64,000 nucleotides of DNA from Lucinisca nassula (taxonomy: Eukaryota > Mollusca > Bivalvia > Lucinida > Lucinidae), in NCBI GenBank assembly GCA_963580285.1, contig OY757011.1:99007728-99071727 (forward strand). The letters are read 5' to 3'. Shown piece after piece: positions 34,085-44,388 of this stretch. Within the stretch, counting starts at the first letter, position 1. Each line of letters begins with the position of its first letter. Under the pieces are notes generated by a model. The model was not told where the DNA came from, did not search any database, and saw only the letters and a program-made list of their open reading frames with translations. A program made the position numbers and the translations under genes.

Positions 34085-34654
34085 GTAATAATTACTTGTC
34101 CCTCTATCTTGCATGCAATGTAAGGAATGCTTTTTTCACTTCTGAAGAGCATAAAATTATACTTTATGGTCATGTCAGAAAATGTGTGAACCTCTCATCT
34201 TTCTACTTGACAATATTTGCATAAGATTTGGTTAGTTGGACAAGTTGTGGGTATTCCGATGGGTACTAATTGTGCACCTCTTGTGGCTGATATGTTTTTG
34301 ATTTGTTATGAGAGACACTTTATGATGTCCATTTCTGCTGAAAACCAATCTGAAATCATTGCAGCTGGTCATATTATTACTGACAATTAAAAAAATTATT
34401 CTTGATTCTAGGATACGTAAGAAATTTTTAAAGGACTGAAATACCGATTTCCATCTAAAATTGATTTCAATAAATGTAGAGATGAAATCGCTCCTGCTTT
34501 GAATAATTTTGGTAATCGATGGTGTAAACGACAGTACACGTGTGTTGAGCATAAAGCTCTAAAAGAATGGAAACTTAGCATTCTGATATTAGTGAACAAA
34601 CGCATTTCTTTTTATTCGCAAATACGAACTTAGTACCTCCTAAACCTAAGACGT
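34085..34654 (+). pseudogene. PLE fragments, rearranged
   Basis: 34085-34380 is RT (LYLACNVRNAFFTSEEH-like to GIPMGTNCAPLVADM, broken frames). It is followed at 34385-34654 by a piece from the N-terminal half of the protein (KFLKGLKYRFPSKIDFNKC, then ALKEWKLSI). The second piece normally lies upstream of the first, so the order is scrambled. Confidence 0.65.
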
Positions 34655-36222
34655 CTTTAATTCTCTCTATCTTGCATGTAATGTCAGAAATGCATTTTTT
34701 ACTTCTAAAGAGCATAAGAATTATACACTTTGGTCATGTCAGAAAGTGTGCGATGCCCTCACCTTTCTACTTGACAATATTTATATTAGATTCGGTACTA
34801 AGTTATTTAGACAAATTGTGGGTATTCCGATGGGTACTAATTGCGCACCTCTTGTGGCTGATCTGTTCTTGTATTGTTATGAAAGAGACTTCATTTTGTC
34901 GCTTTCCATTGATAACCAATCTGAAATTACTGAAGCTTTTAGCTCTACTTCTAGATATTTAGATGATTTATTAAATATTAATAATACCTATTTTGATGGT
35001 TTGATCAGTCAGATTTACCCCCTAGAACTTCAGTTAAAAAAAGCAAATTCTTCTGATACCGAGGCCCCGTTTTTGGATTTACATCTATCTATTGTAGATG
35101 GATTTGTTTCGTGCAAAATTTATGATAAACGCGATGACTTTGATTTTGAGATTGTAAATTTTCCTTTTTTGGATGGTGATGTTCCTCGTGCGCCATCCTA
35201 TGGCGTTTATATTTCGAAATTAATTCGATTTGCTAGAGTGTGTAGTCATGTAACTGACTTCAACACTCGTAATAAATTATTAACGGCTAAACTCCTTAAT
35301 CAGGGTTATCGGTACCATAAACTACGCAAAGCCTTTTCAAAATTTTATAGACGCCATTCTGATTTAATTTCAAAATTCAATATTTGACTCAAATCACTTC
35401 TGCAACAAGGTCTATCGGAACCCGAATTTTATGGTGACTTAGTATATAAATTCAGAAAAATATATAACCGCAATGACTTCAGCACCCAATTTCGTAAAAT
35501 CATTCTTCGATATAAAAAGATTGGGTACAACATGGATATTATACGACAGACCGCATGCATGGTAGTTAACCCAATCACGGTTGGCAACTTTGCTTCCCTC
35601 TTTAATTGCACGCCGGTGGGTCAGGCCTCAGATTCTATGACGGCTCCAACGTAAAGGCTTATTGAAAATTAAAGCGATAATGTTGGTTGGTGCCTGATGC
35701 TCTGTCTCGGGTCGGGCTCATTGGAGTCTAACTGTTGGTTTTCTTTTGCTCCAGCATTTCAGTGGTTTCTTGCTGTCGAGTCCTCACCGTTGTCTCACCT
35801 TTGTGGTTCTTTGATTTCTGTGTTCACGGAGATGTTGCACTGATGAGTTAGGAGGCCTTCATGCGGACTGAACAAATTATTTGTCTAAATCGCGACGGAA
35901 GTAAGGGCGAGGATTGTGGCCACGTAAAATCGATTTAAGCCCCCCAGTGGAAATCTTCCACTGACTGTTCAAAGGCGGCTCTTCTGTGGCGATTTATTTA
36001 TGTTGTTGTTTGTTACTTACTGTGTGTATCACTTGTGTCATTTAATTTTGGATGGCCATATGGCCATTTTGTGGGAAAGTAACTGTCCATATGGCCTTCC
36101 TTTGTTTAGGTTTCCATTATGGTCTGGTCGCTTAATGTTTGTATTTCTTTCCCTTTGGTGTCTTTTATGGATGGAGTAAGTTAATTGTATCAATTCCTGA
36201 TCTTTGTTTTACTTCTACTTTA
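34655..36222 (+). pseudogene. PLE P1: longest reverse-transcriptase reading
   Basis: Penelope-like retroelement, 5' truncated. An open frame of 213 codons (34746-35387) holds the RT palm: GIPMGTNCAPLVADLFLYC, then the catalytic box RYLDDLLNINN, then FLDLHLSI and KIYDKRDDFDFEIVNFPF. A stop at 35386 separates the C-terminal part (SLLQQGLSEPEFYGD to FNCTPVGQ), which ends at TAA 35652-35654. The 3' UTR and tail run to 36222 (GATCTTTGTTTTACTTCT). No GIY-YIG endonuclease domain is visible after the RT. The first ~300 residues are absent, so it cannot be autonomous, but the catalytic aspartates are intact. Confidence 0.8.
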
Positions 36223-36576
36223 CGTCACCTTAAACTAGGTATTCAAGAATTTCATAGGAGCTTTGCTTTGGCTCCAGCTGATAAGACCGCTAACAATGCT
36301 GTCGTTGTTTGACGGCTTCACTATTTTAACACTCTTCAGCAAGAACTTGGTGGTACTTAGATCTATGAACTTCAGCCTTTAGCTGTAGAGAGGGCTTTAT
36401 CAGCGTGAATATTATGAGAAATCCGAAATAAATTATTGGTTTAGACTCATATTCTAGACAGGTTTTTAATTATTTGGACCCCATTTTGATTTCTATCAGT
36501 CTTTGAATCGATTGTCTATTCGAATTTCGCAAAATTGCAGTATGTTTTCTCTGGCTTTCTTTGCCAGATCATTACA

Positions 36577-36622
36577 GGGTCACTGATGAGGCTTTATTAG
36601 CCGAAACTACGTAGTATGACCC
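36577..36622 (+). ncRNA. Type I hammerhead ribozyme 3
   Basis: Stem I GGGTCA/TGACCC (6 bp), CTGATGA, stem II GGCT/AGCC with TTATT loop, GAAA, stem III from the palindrome ACTACGTAGT, cleavage after GTA (36616). Every core base matches the consensus. Confidence 0.85.
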
Positions 36623-36959
36623 ATCTTCTTTCTTATGAATGTTTTCATTGCTCTTAAAGGCACCCATTTTTGATTTTTATTTGCCTTCACTGCAGCTGGT
36701 GTTGTGCCGTGTGGCGGCCGTAAAACGTCTCCCCGTACATCAACCATAGTGCAGTTTATATTTTACTTTTGGTCCTTTGAGATCAGCGTGAATATTATGA
36801 GAAATCAGAAATAAATTATTGGTTTAGACTCATATTCTAGACAGGTTTTTAATTATTTGGACCCCATTTTGATTTCTATCAGTCTTTGAATCGATTGTCT
36901 ATTCGAATTTCGCAAACTTGCAGTATGTTTTCTCTAGCTTTCTATGCCAGATCATTACA

Positions 36960-37005
36960 GGGTCACTGATGAGGCTTTATTAGCCGAAACTACGTAGTAT
37001 GACCC
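36960..37005 (+). ncRNA. Type I hammerhead ribozyme 4
   Basis: Identical in core and stems to ribozyme 3, 383 bp downstream. Expected cleavage after 36999. Confidence 0.85.
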
Positions 37006-37432
37006 ATCTTCTTTCTTATGAATGTTTTCATTGCTCTTAAAGGCACCCATTTTTTATTTTTATTTAGTCGATGACCACATTTGTCATTCAGCCACCAAGT
37101 TTGCTGTCTGTGCTACAGAACGCCAAGACAAGCTCCCTACGTTATATTGGTTACCTAAACTTCAAAATAGACCACATAAAGCACGGTTTATTGCAAATTC
37201 AAGCTCTTGTACCACCGCTGAACTCTCCAAATTATTAACGTCATGTTTTACTGCCATCAAAAAACATGTGATAAAATATTGCGACAAAGTCTTCGAAAGA
37301 TCAGGTAGAAATCTGTTTTGGTATTCTAATGAAGTTTTAAATAAATTGTAACCCAGGCGTTTTCGTGCTTCAAGTCTGTCTACTTATGTTTTTTCCACCC
37401 TTTAAACTACACTTCCTCATCTTCTTATAAAA

Positions 37433-37752
37433 ACCGGCCCCGATAGTTCAGTTGGTAGAGTGTCCGCTCCGGGGAACGGGAGGTCACGGGTGCGGCCGCG
37501 ACATACCGAAGTCGTTAAAAATGGTACTAGCTGCTCCTCGCTTGGCACTCAGATTTACGGGGTACAGCTAGGACTGGTCGACCCAGTGTCAGGATGTGAC
37601 TGGGTGTGGGATCATGTACTGGGTCTGAGGCATGAAACTTCAGTGAGGCAGCACTATAAAAGTGAGCACTGAGCTCCCTGTCGCAACCAGACACCGTCGT
37701 CATATGAGTAAAAAATTGTTGAAAGCAACGTTTAACCCGAATTCACACACAC
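37433..37752 (+). mobile_element. tRNA-derived SINE (SINE-A), copy 2
   Basis: Same family as 27395-27726, but the B box is largely deleted (GGGTGCGGCCGCGAC), so its promoter is damaged. It ends GTTGAAAGCAACGTTTAACC and CACACACAC. 13-bp target duplication TCTTCTTATAAAA (37420-37432, 37753-37765) inside PLE P2. Confidence 0.85.
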
Positions 37753-38629
37753 TCTTCTTATAAAAGAAAAACTTAATGATTTGATTGAATGGACATTTCA
37801 AAGGCAAGACTCCCTCTATCTTGCATGTAATGTAAGAAATGCCTTTTTTCACTTCTGAAGAGCATAAAAATTATACTTTATGGTCATGTCAGAAAGTGTG
37901 TGAAGCTCTCACCTTTCTACTTGACAATATTTACATAAGATTTGGTACTTAGTAATTTAGACAAGTTGTGGGTATTCCGGTGGGTACTAATTGCACACCA
38001 CTTGTGGCTGATCTGTTTTTGTTTTGTTATGAGAGAGACTTCCTGAAGTCCCTTTCTGCTGAAAACCAGTCTGATATCGTTGAAGCTTTTTCTTCTGATA
38101 CCGAGGCCCCGTTTTTGGATTTACATCTATCGATTGTAGGTGTCTTTGTTTCTTGCAAAATTTATGATAAACGCGATGATTTTGATTTTGAGATTGTAAA
38201 TTTTCCTTTTTTGGATGGTTCCTCGTGCGCCATCCTATGGCGTTTATATTTTGCAATTAATTCGATTTGCCAGAGTGTATAGTCATGTAACTGACTTCAA
38301 CACTCGTAATAAATTGTTAACTGCTTAACGTTTTAATCAGGGTTATCGGTTCCATAAACTACTCAAAGCCTTTTCAAATTTTTTATAGACGCCATTCCGA
38401 TGTAATTTCAAAATTCAATATTGTACTTAAATCTCTTCTGCAACAAGGTCTATCGGAACCCGAATTTTATGGTGACTTAGTATATAAATTCATAAAATAT
38501 ATAACCGCAATGACTTCAGCACCCAATTTCGTAAATTCATGCTTCGATATAAAAAGATAGGGTACAACATAAATGTTATACGACGGACTGCATGCATGGT
38601 AGTTAACCCAATCACAGTTGACAACCGCG

Positions 38630-38650
38630 ACCCCCCCCCCCCCCCCCCCA
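38630..38650. repeat. Poly-C run at a PLE junction
   Basis: About 20 C joins the end of P2 (GTTGACAACCGCGA) to the middle of P3 (AAGAACTTCAG). PLE P1 has only CCCCC at this point; PLE-B has 13. Confidence 0.8.
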
Positions 38651-39835
38651 AGAACTTCAGTTAATTAAAGCAAGTTCTTCGGATACCAAGGCCCCGTTTT
38701 TGGATTTACATCTATCTTTTGTAGATGGGTTTATTTCTTGCAGAATTAAATATAAACGCGATGATTCTGATTTTGAGGTTGTAAATTTTCCTTTTTCGGA
38801 TTGTGATGTTCCTCATGCGCCATCCTATATCGTTTATATTTCGCAGTTAATTCGATTTGCCAGAGTGTGTAGTCATTTAACTGACTTCAACACTCGTAAT
38901 AAATTGTTAACTGCCAAACTTCTTAATCAGGATTATCGGTACCATAAACTTTGTAAGGCCTTTCAATAGTTTATAGACGGCATGCTGATTTAATTTCAAA
39001 ATTCAATATTGGACTTAAATCTCTTCTGCAGCAAGCTCTATCGGAACCCGAATTTTATGGTGACTAAGAATATAAATTCAGAAAAATATATGACCACAAT
39101 GACTACAGCTTCCAATTTCGTAAAATCATTCTTCGATATAAAAAAGATTGGCTACAACATAAATGTTATACAACAGACTGCATGCAAGGTAGTTAACTCA
39201 ATCACGGTTGACAACTTTGCTTCCCTCTTTAATTGCACGCCGGTGGGTCAGGCCTGAGATTCTACGACGGTTCCAGCTTAAAGGCTTACTAAGATAATAT
39301 TGGTTGGCCTGATGCTCTGTCTCTGGTCGGGCCTAACGGAGTCTAACTGTTGGTTTTCTTTTGTTCCATCATTTCAGTGGTTTCTTACTGTCGAGTCCTC
39401 AACGCTGATTCATCTCTGTGGTTGTGTTTGATTTTTGTGTTCACGGAGATGTTGCACTAATGAGTTTGGAGGCCTTCATGTGGACTGAACAAATTATTTG
39501 TCTAAATTGCGACGGAGTGGAATGTGGCCATATAAAATCGATTTAAGCCCTTTGGTTTCTCTGACCGTTCAAAGGCGGTTCTTCTGTCGCGGTTTATTTT
39601 TGTTATGGTTTGTCTTTGAGTGTTTTTGTCACTTATATTATTTTGTTCTGGATATCAAGTTCGCCATTTTCTGGGAAAGTAACTCTCTTTTTGGCTTTCC
39701 GCTGTTGATGTTTCCATTATGGTTTGTTGTTTCATGTTTGTGTTTCTTTCCCTTTGATGCTTCTGATGGGAGCTGTGGGTTAATTGTGTCGATTCCTGAT
39801 CATTACCTGCACTTCTATTTTGTCGCAATATTTAA
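38651..39835 (+). pseudogene. PLE P3 (RT C-terminus, 3' UTR, tail)
   Basis: Begins at LQLIKASSSDTKAPF and runs through DLHLSFVDGF, KRDDSDFEVVNFPF and RFARVCSHLTDFNTRNK to the FNCTPVGQA end near 39257, with a stop at 38967. Then UTR and the complete tail to 39822. The palm and catalytic box are absent. Confidence 0.7.
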
Positions 39836-39955
39836 TCACATGATTTTGGATGGCAGTTAAACATGAAGTTAATAATTTGAAAGTTCAGTGGTCGTACAAG
39901 AGCTTGAATTTGCCATAAACCGTGCTTTATATGGTCTTTTATGAAGACCATAAAG
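39836..39955 (-). pseudogene. PLE RT N-terminal scrap
   Basis: Minus strand matches 24290-24410 (the FIANSSS and RPYKARF region). Short and broken. Confidence 0.5.
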
Positions 39956-40104
39956 TCTTAAGTCTATAAATTACCGAAAAGTAAACTTGTCATATCTTCA
40001 TTCCAGAGGTTTTTAAGTAAATCAATGATATATATTTAAAGGACTTCAGATAGCTAATTTAAAAACATAATGCCATTCCGATATGTTTGATAATATTGAG
40101 TCAA

Positions 40105-42150
40105 TGAAAGTTAAACATCACGTGAACAAGTCTGTGAAATGAACAACACCTAAACCCCACTTTATATACAGAAAACTGGGGTTTACGGGGGTATTCATTA
40201 TTGCACGACCCGCAGAAAAAGCGACCGACTGAAGTCGGTTGATTTCTAAGAGTGCCCTAAAATCACCGTGACATTCTGTCATTCGGTCAATCGGTCATTA
40301 TGTCAGTCTGTCAGTCTGTCTGTCCGTCCGTAACCCGTTTGTGAAAATTGGTGATAGTGACTTAACCGCTTGGAATATTTAAACAATTTTTGGCACACTA
40401 TAGATATCAATGAGATCTAACCAATGATTTTGCGAAATATTACATTCCATTTAGTATAGCCTCGCCGAGGCGAAAAATGTAAAAATTTTCGAACTGCTTC
40501 TCCTCGGAAACCGTTGGGCCGATTGAAGTCAAATTTCATATGAAGCCTCTATGGGATGGGGGAAACCAAAATTTGCTATCGGGTCCAGATCACATGACCG
40601 AAATGGCCGCAAAGCCATATATGGTCTGTCTGTCTGTCCGTCCGTAACCCGTTTGTGAAAATTGGTGATAGTGACTTAACCGCTTGGAATATTTAAACAA
40701 TTTTGGCACACTGATAGATATCAATGAGATCTAACCAATGAACTTGCTAAATATTACATTCGATTTAGTATAGCCTCGCCGAGGCGAAAAATGTGAAACT
40801 TTTCGAACTGCTTCTCCTCGAAAACCGTTGGGCCGATTGAAGTCAAATTTCATATGTAGCCTCTATGGGATGGGGGAAACCAAAATTTGCTCATTGGGTC
40901 CAGGTCACATGACCAAAATGGTCGCCAAGCCATATATGGTATGTCTGTCTGTCTGTCCGTCCGTAACCCGTTTGTGAAAATTGTTGATAGTGACTTAACC
41001 GCTTGGAATATTTAAACAATTTTTGGCATACTGATAGATATCAATGACATCTAACCAATGAACTTGCGAAATATTACATTCCATTTAGTATAGCCTCGCC
41101 GAGGCGAAAATGTGAAAATTTTCGAACTGTTTCTCCTCGGAAACCGTTGTGCCGATTAAAGTCAAATTTCATATGGAGCCTTTATGGGATGGGGGAAACC
41201 AAAATTTGCTCATGGGGTCCAGGTCACATGACCAAAATGACCGCCAAGCCATATATGGTAAAAACCCTTCAAATATAGTCTTCTCCAGAACCACTGGGCA
41301 GATTTCCACGAAAGTTGATAAAAAGCATCTGGGACGTAGGCCCATCATAAAATGCTAAAATGGTGTTCCTGGGTTGACCTTGACCTTCTTTGTGCCTAGG
41401 TCAAACTTGGCACATATGCATTTGTTGGAATATTTAAACAATTTTTGGCATACTGATAGATATCAATGTGATCTAACCAATGAACTTGCGAAATATTATA
41501 TTCGATTTAGTATAGCCTCGCCGAGGCGAAAAATGTGAAAATTTTCGAACTGCTTCTCCTCGAAAACCGTTGGGCCTATTGAAGTCAAATTTCATATGGA
41601 GCCTCTTTGGGATGGGGGAAACCAAAATTTGCCCATGGGGTCCAGGTCAAATGCCCAAAATGGCCGCCAAGCCATATATGGTAAAAACCCTTCAAAAAAA
41701 GTCTGCTCCAAAACCACTGGGAAGATTTCCACAAAAGTTGATAAATAGCATCTGGGACGTAGGCCCATCATAAATTGCTAAAATGGTGACCCTGGGTTGA
41801 CCTTGACTTTTTTTGTGCCTAGTTCAAACTTTGACACATATGCTTTTGTATTGGAAAAGTGAGAATGCATTTTATCCTGCAAACGATTCAGAGTACAGTA
41901 CTAAAGTATAAGATATATTTTTGCTCCTTACGTAAGGCTTTTATTGCGGGAACCGTTTTAGGTCCAGGTCACATGACCAAAAATGGCCACCGTACCCATA
42001 TATGGTAACACTCATAAAGCTAAAAGCATCCGGCGGGTCGTGCACTTCAGATGAAGCACTGGTTTTTCTTATTACTGCTCAAGACATAGGCTGTGGGTTC
42101 TAACGAGCACCCACAACTTATTTTTGCCTTAAAAAGTAAGAAATATATCA
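40105..42150 (-). mobile_element. CATYACG MITE split by an array element
   Basis: Left part 40105-40202 (ACGTGAACAAGTCTGTGAAAT, CTAAACCCCACTTTATATAC). The right part from 42063 has the hairpin core remnant CAAGACATAGGCTGTGGGTT...GAGCACCCACAACTTA. The core is worn, so the loop half is short. Confidence 0.55.
40203..42062 (+). mobile_element. GCACGACCC element carrying ~305-bp tandem array
   Basis: Ends GCACGACCCGC and GCGGGTCGTGC (inverted, 42033-42043). 5' hairpin ACCGACT/AGTCGGT near 40224. 3' hairpin CTTCA/TGAAG within GTGCACTTCAGATGAAGCAC just before the end. The core is four ~305-bp units with TATAGCCTCGCCGAGGCG, CTGCTTCTCCTCGGAAACCG and CCAGGTCACATGACC, plus CTGTCTGTCCGTCCG tracts. Inserted at T|T in a MITE without visible target duplication. 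Non-coding; a Helentron-like non-autonomous element by inference. Confidence 0.65.
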
Positions 42151-42234
42151 TGGATTTTCATTAGAAAAATAGCCATTTTGGAGATGCTTTGCTGCAATAT
42201 CATTGAGACAAATAACTATTCAACATAAAGGCAG

Positions 42235-42730
42235 GAAAGCAATGGTCGGGAATCGATAAAATTACCCTACACATTCCGTCCAACACTAAAGGGGACGAAG
42301 AATGCACTTATAGAGCACCAAAAGCAGAAAGCCAAAAGGACAGTTACTTCCCAACAATGTCCAAACTGTTGTCCAAAACGAAGACAAATACAGTAGAATT
42401 CCGCTGTTAAGACCACCTAAAATTAAGACTAATTCTGCTATAAAAATAGAAGTGAAGGCAATGATCAGGAATCGATACAATTAACCCACAGCTCCCATCA
42501 GAGACACCAAAGGGAAAGAATCACAAACATGAAACAATAGAAACCCAATGGCAACATAAAAAGCTTATTCAGTTGGATACAGTTATTCTTTCTTTGTGTT
42601 TTCTGCATGCGGTGTCCTCTGGTCAGACCACTTTTGAACAGTCCCAAAGGTGGTCTTAATAAAGGAATTTTACAGTACTGCCAAGACATACATGCAAAGA
42701 CATACTATGACAATAAAACCAAAACAAATC
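42235..42730 (-). mobile_element. PLE 3' tail split by a pogo-like MITE
   Basis: 42235-42390 and 42676-42730 join into one tail in minus orientation (GTCCAAAACGAAGACAAATA | CTGCCAAGACATACATGC). Confidence 0.6.
42391..42675. mobile_element. pogo-like MITE with TA duplication
   Basis: Ends CAGTAGAATTCC and GGAATTTTACAG, each followed inward by TTAAGACCACC or its complement. TA on both sides (42389-42390, 42676-42677). It contains a second PLE tail end in minus orientation (42446-42545). The ends resemble pogo/Tigger-type elements; no transposase. Confidence 0.6.
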
Positions 42731-42850
42731 TGAGAAAAGCTTAAATGTCTTGCATATAGTTTAATGCAATGTTTTTGAAACCATGTCAGTAATGGTGGAG
42801 TAAATGAAATTTAAAATGACCACTGCCGTATGGCAAATTTAAGCCGTTAA

Positions 42851-43390
42851 AGGTGCAGTATTGAGCTACCGGGTCTCATTATTTCTGGTTTTTATCTTCA
42901 ATGCATTATCCTTTGTCATGTGTACACTTTTGGAGCCAAATACAGCTTCAGAACTTTGTGAAAATGGTCGTTTTCATTCGTGTGTACCCTTAGCTCTGAA
43001 CATGTGTTCGGAATTTCTGTTCTAAAAATAAATCTGTCGCTTTACACATACATGGCAACAGTATCGTATCTGAGTGTCGTTACTTATGGCGTGGTATTCA
43101 GCGTCATATTTCTTCGATTCAGGCATGGCCTAAGCAAACAAGGCCAAAAAAAAAAAAAACGTCGCATAACGTCATATATGGGGATTCTATTTTTGTCACG
43201 AACTAAAAATAGATCTAACTAGTGTGCGAAACTTAGTTAGGGAATCCGCTCAAACTCGTTTACCTGTCATCATAATTGTTCGCATTTTTGCATAAAATGC
43301 ATTCATTGTATTGTTTTAAAGAAAAATACCGGCTATATGTATTTTTTTTTTTTTGGAAGCATTTTTTCCAGATAGCTCAATAATGCACCT
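42851..43390. mobile_element. 540-bp TTAA-flanked element
   Basis: Terminal inverted repeats AGGTGCAGTATTGAGCTA and TAGCTCAATAATGCACCT, directly flanked by TTAA on both sides (42847-42850, 43391-43394). The 80-codon ORF inside shows no transposase motif, so it looks non-autonomous. TTAA target use occurs in piggyBac and Kolobok; I cannot decide. Confidence 0.65.
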
Positions 43391-43502
43391 TTAACGTAGC
43401 GTACTGGCTTGGATCCTGGATGACTGTAAAACGGTATGGAATAATTACTCAGGACTTTACCATGGTAAAGGTCACCGAACATAAACGTATAGTTATACCA
43501 TC

Positions 43503-43540
<38 letters not shown>

Positions 43541-43690
43541 AGAGAGAAAAAAAATCTGAAAAAGTTGTAATATATATAGAAAATATCAGTGCCAACAATT
43601 ATTGGTAGATGAAACATCGAACCGTCTTGAAAATATAAGGAAAATTGGTAAAATTTTACCACCAATACTGAAATTTTTCATATAAAAATC
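43391..43690. other. No gene; (GA)n microsatellite at 43508-43548
   Basis: A short GA tract and AT-rich sequence. A small inverted pair ACTTTACCATGGTAAAGGT lies at 43452-43471. Confidence 0.5.
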
Positions 43691-43884
43691 CTGATATTTT
43701 TCATATTTCTGCTCATAATATAGATTGTGGGTACTTGTTAGAACGCGAGTCGGTTCTAACGAGTACCCACAACCTATATCTTAGAGAAGAAATAAGAAAA
43801 AAGAAAGTTTACATCATAGTGTAGATGATATTTTCTTGTCCTTTGGGATCATTGATTCCATTGTGGAATTTTGAAAATATCTGA

Positions 43885-43930
43885 GGGTCACTGATGAGGC
43901 CTAATTGGCCGAAACTAGCTAGTCTGGCCC
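43885..43930 (+). ncRNA. Type I hammerhead ribozyme 5, canonical GUC site
   Basis: Stem I GGGTCA/TGGCCC (one G-U), CTGATGA, stem II GGCC/GGCC with TAATT loop, GAAA, stem III palindrome ACTAGCTAGT, cleavage after GTC (43924). Compared with ribozyme 3, all three stems changed while pairing was kept. Confidence 0.88.
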
Positions 43931-44144
43931 AGAAAACACGTACACTCCATTTTTTCACTTCTGTGGTGTACTCCTTGCTTCCAAAGGATAACCCTTTTAT
44001 AGAACATATTTAACTTCACTACAGCTGGTGTGTGGGAATGTGTGGCGGCGGTAAAACGTCTCCCTGCCCTACATCATAGTGTAGATTATATTTTCTTCTC
44101 CTTTGGGATCATTGATTCCATTGTGGAATTTTGAAAATATCTGA

Positions 44145-44190
44145 GGGTCACTGATCAGGCCTAACTGGCCGAAACTAGCTAGTCTGGCCC
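44145..44190 (+). ncRNA. Hammerhead ribozyme 6, core mutated
   Basis: Same stems as ribozyme 5, but the core reads CTGATCA: the invariant G8 (general base) is C. Expected to be inactive. Confidence 0.8.
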
Positions 44191-44388
44191 AGAAAACATG
44201 TACACTGCATATTTTTTCACTTCTGTGGTGTACTCCTTGCTTCCAAAGGATAACCCTTTTATAGAACATATTACCCCTGTAAATCCCAGTTTTACTGGAT
44301 AAAAGTGGGGTTCAAAGGGATTTAAAACTATATAGGCGTGTTTGCTTGATGACTTCGATTGTTACCGTTTACATACTTCATTTAAGTT

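Larger units (their letters stand above)
36400..37062 (+). mobile_element. Tandem hammerhead repeat (retrozyme-like), locus 2
   Basis: 663-bp insertion made of 1.7 copies of a ~383-bp unit, each with a hammerhead. Flanked by TTTA at 36396-36399 and 37063-37066. The uninterrupted site in PLE-B reads GGCTTTAGTTGATGAC (minus strand near 24486), so the 4-bp target duplication is real. No ORF. RNA from it would self-cleave into a ~383-nt monomer between 36616 and 36999. Such RNAs are known to circularise in metazoan retrozymes; here that is inference. Confidence 0.85.
36223..38629 (+). pseudogene. PLE P2, split by retrozyme and SINE
   Basis: Host element for two insertions. 36223-36399 encodes GIQEFHRSFALAPADKTANN. 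37063-37419 encodes LPTLYWLPKLQNRPHKARF and FIANSSSCTTAELSKLL. 37766-38629 encodes the palm (IPVGTNCTPLVADLF) and C-terminus. The catalytic box is deleted: VEAFSS joins directly to DTEAPFLDL, removing the YLDD segment and ~45 residues. It ends at a poly-C run. Confidence 0.75.
43813..44270 (+). mobile_element. Tandem hammerhead repeat (retrozyme-like), locus 3, short unit
   Basis: 458-bp insertion of 1.8 copies of a 260-bp unit. It shares the CAGCTGGTGT, GTGTGGCGGCGGTAAAACGT and CATAGTG blocks with the 383-bp units but lacks ~120 bp in the middle. Flanked by TTAC (43809-43812, 44271-44274); intact MITE copies read GTTTACCCCTG, so the 4-bp duplication is real. No ORF. Confidence 0.85.
43691..44352 (+). 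mobile_element. CATYACG MITE, subfamily 1, split by retrozyme
   Basis: Hairpin core 43698-43800 (loop region shortened), interrupted at 43813. It resumes at 44271 with ACCCCTGTAAATCCCAG and ends ATAGGCGTGTTTGCTTGATG. Confidence 0.65.

Noticed and set aside
34232..34552. Minus ORFs over the PLE fragments
   Set aside because: Antisense shadows of PLE coding sequence.
35838..35885. CTGATGAG in the PLE 3' UTR (also 14095, 39455) as a further hammerhead
   Set aside because: No GAAA at the right place, no closing stem II and no stem I partner; the motif varies freely among copies.
43861..44269. 66-codon minus ORF in the retrozyme
   Set aside because: Antisense of the ribozyme repeat; not conserved in the 383-bp units.
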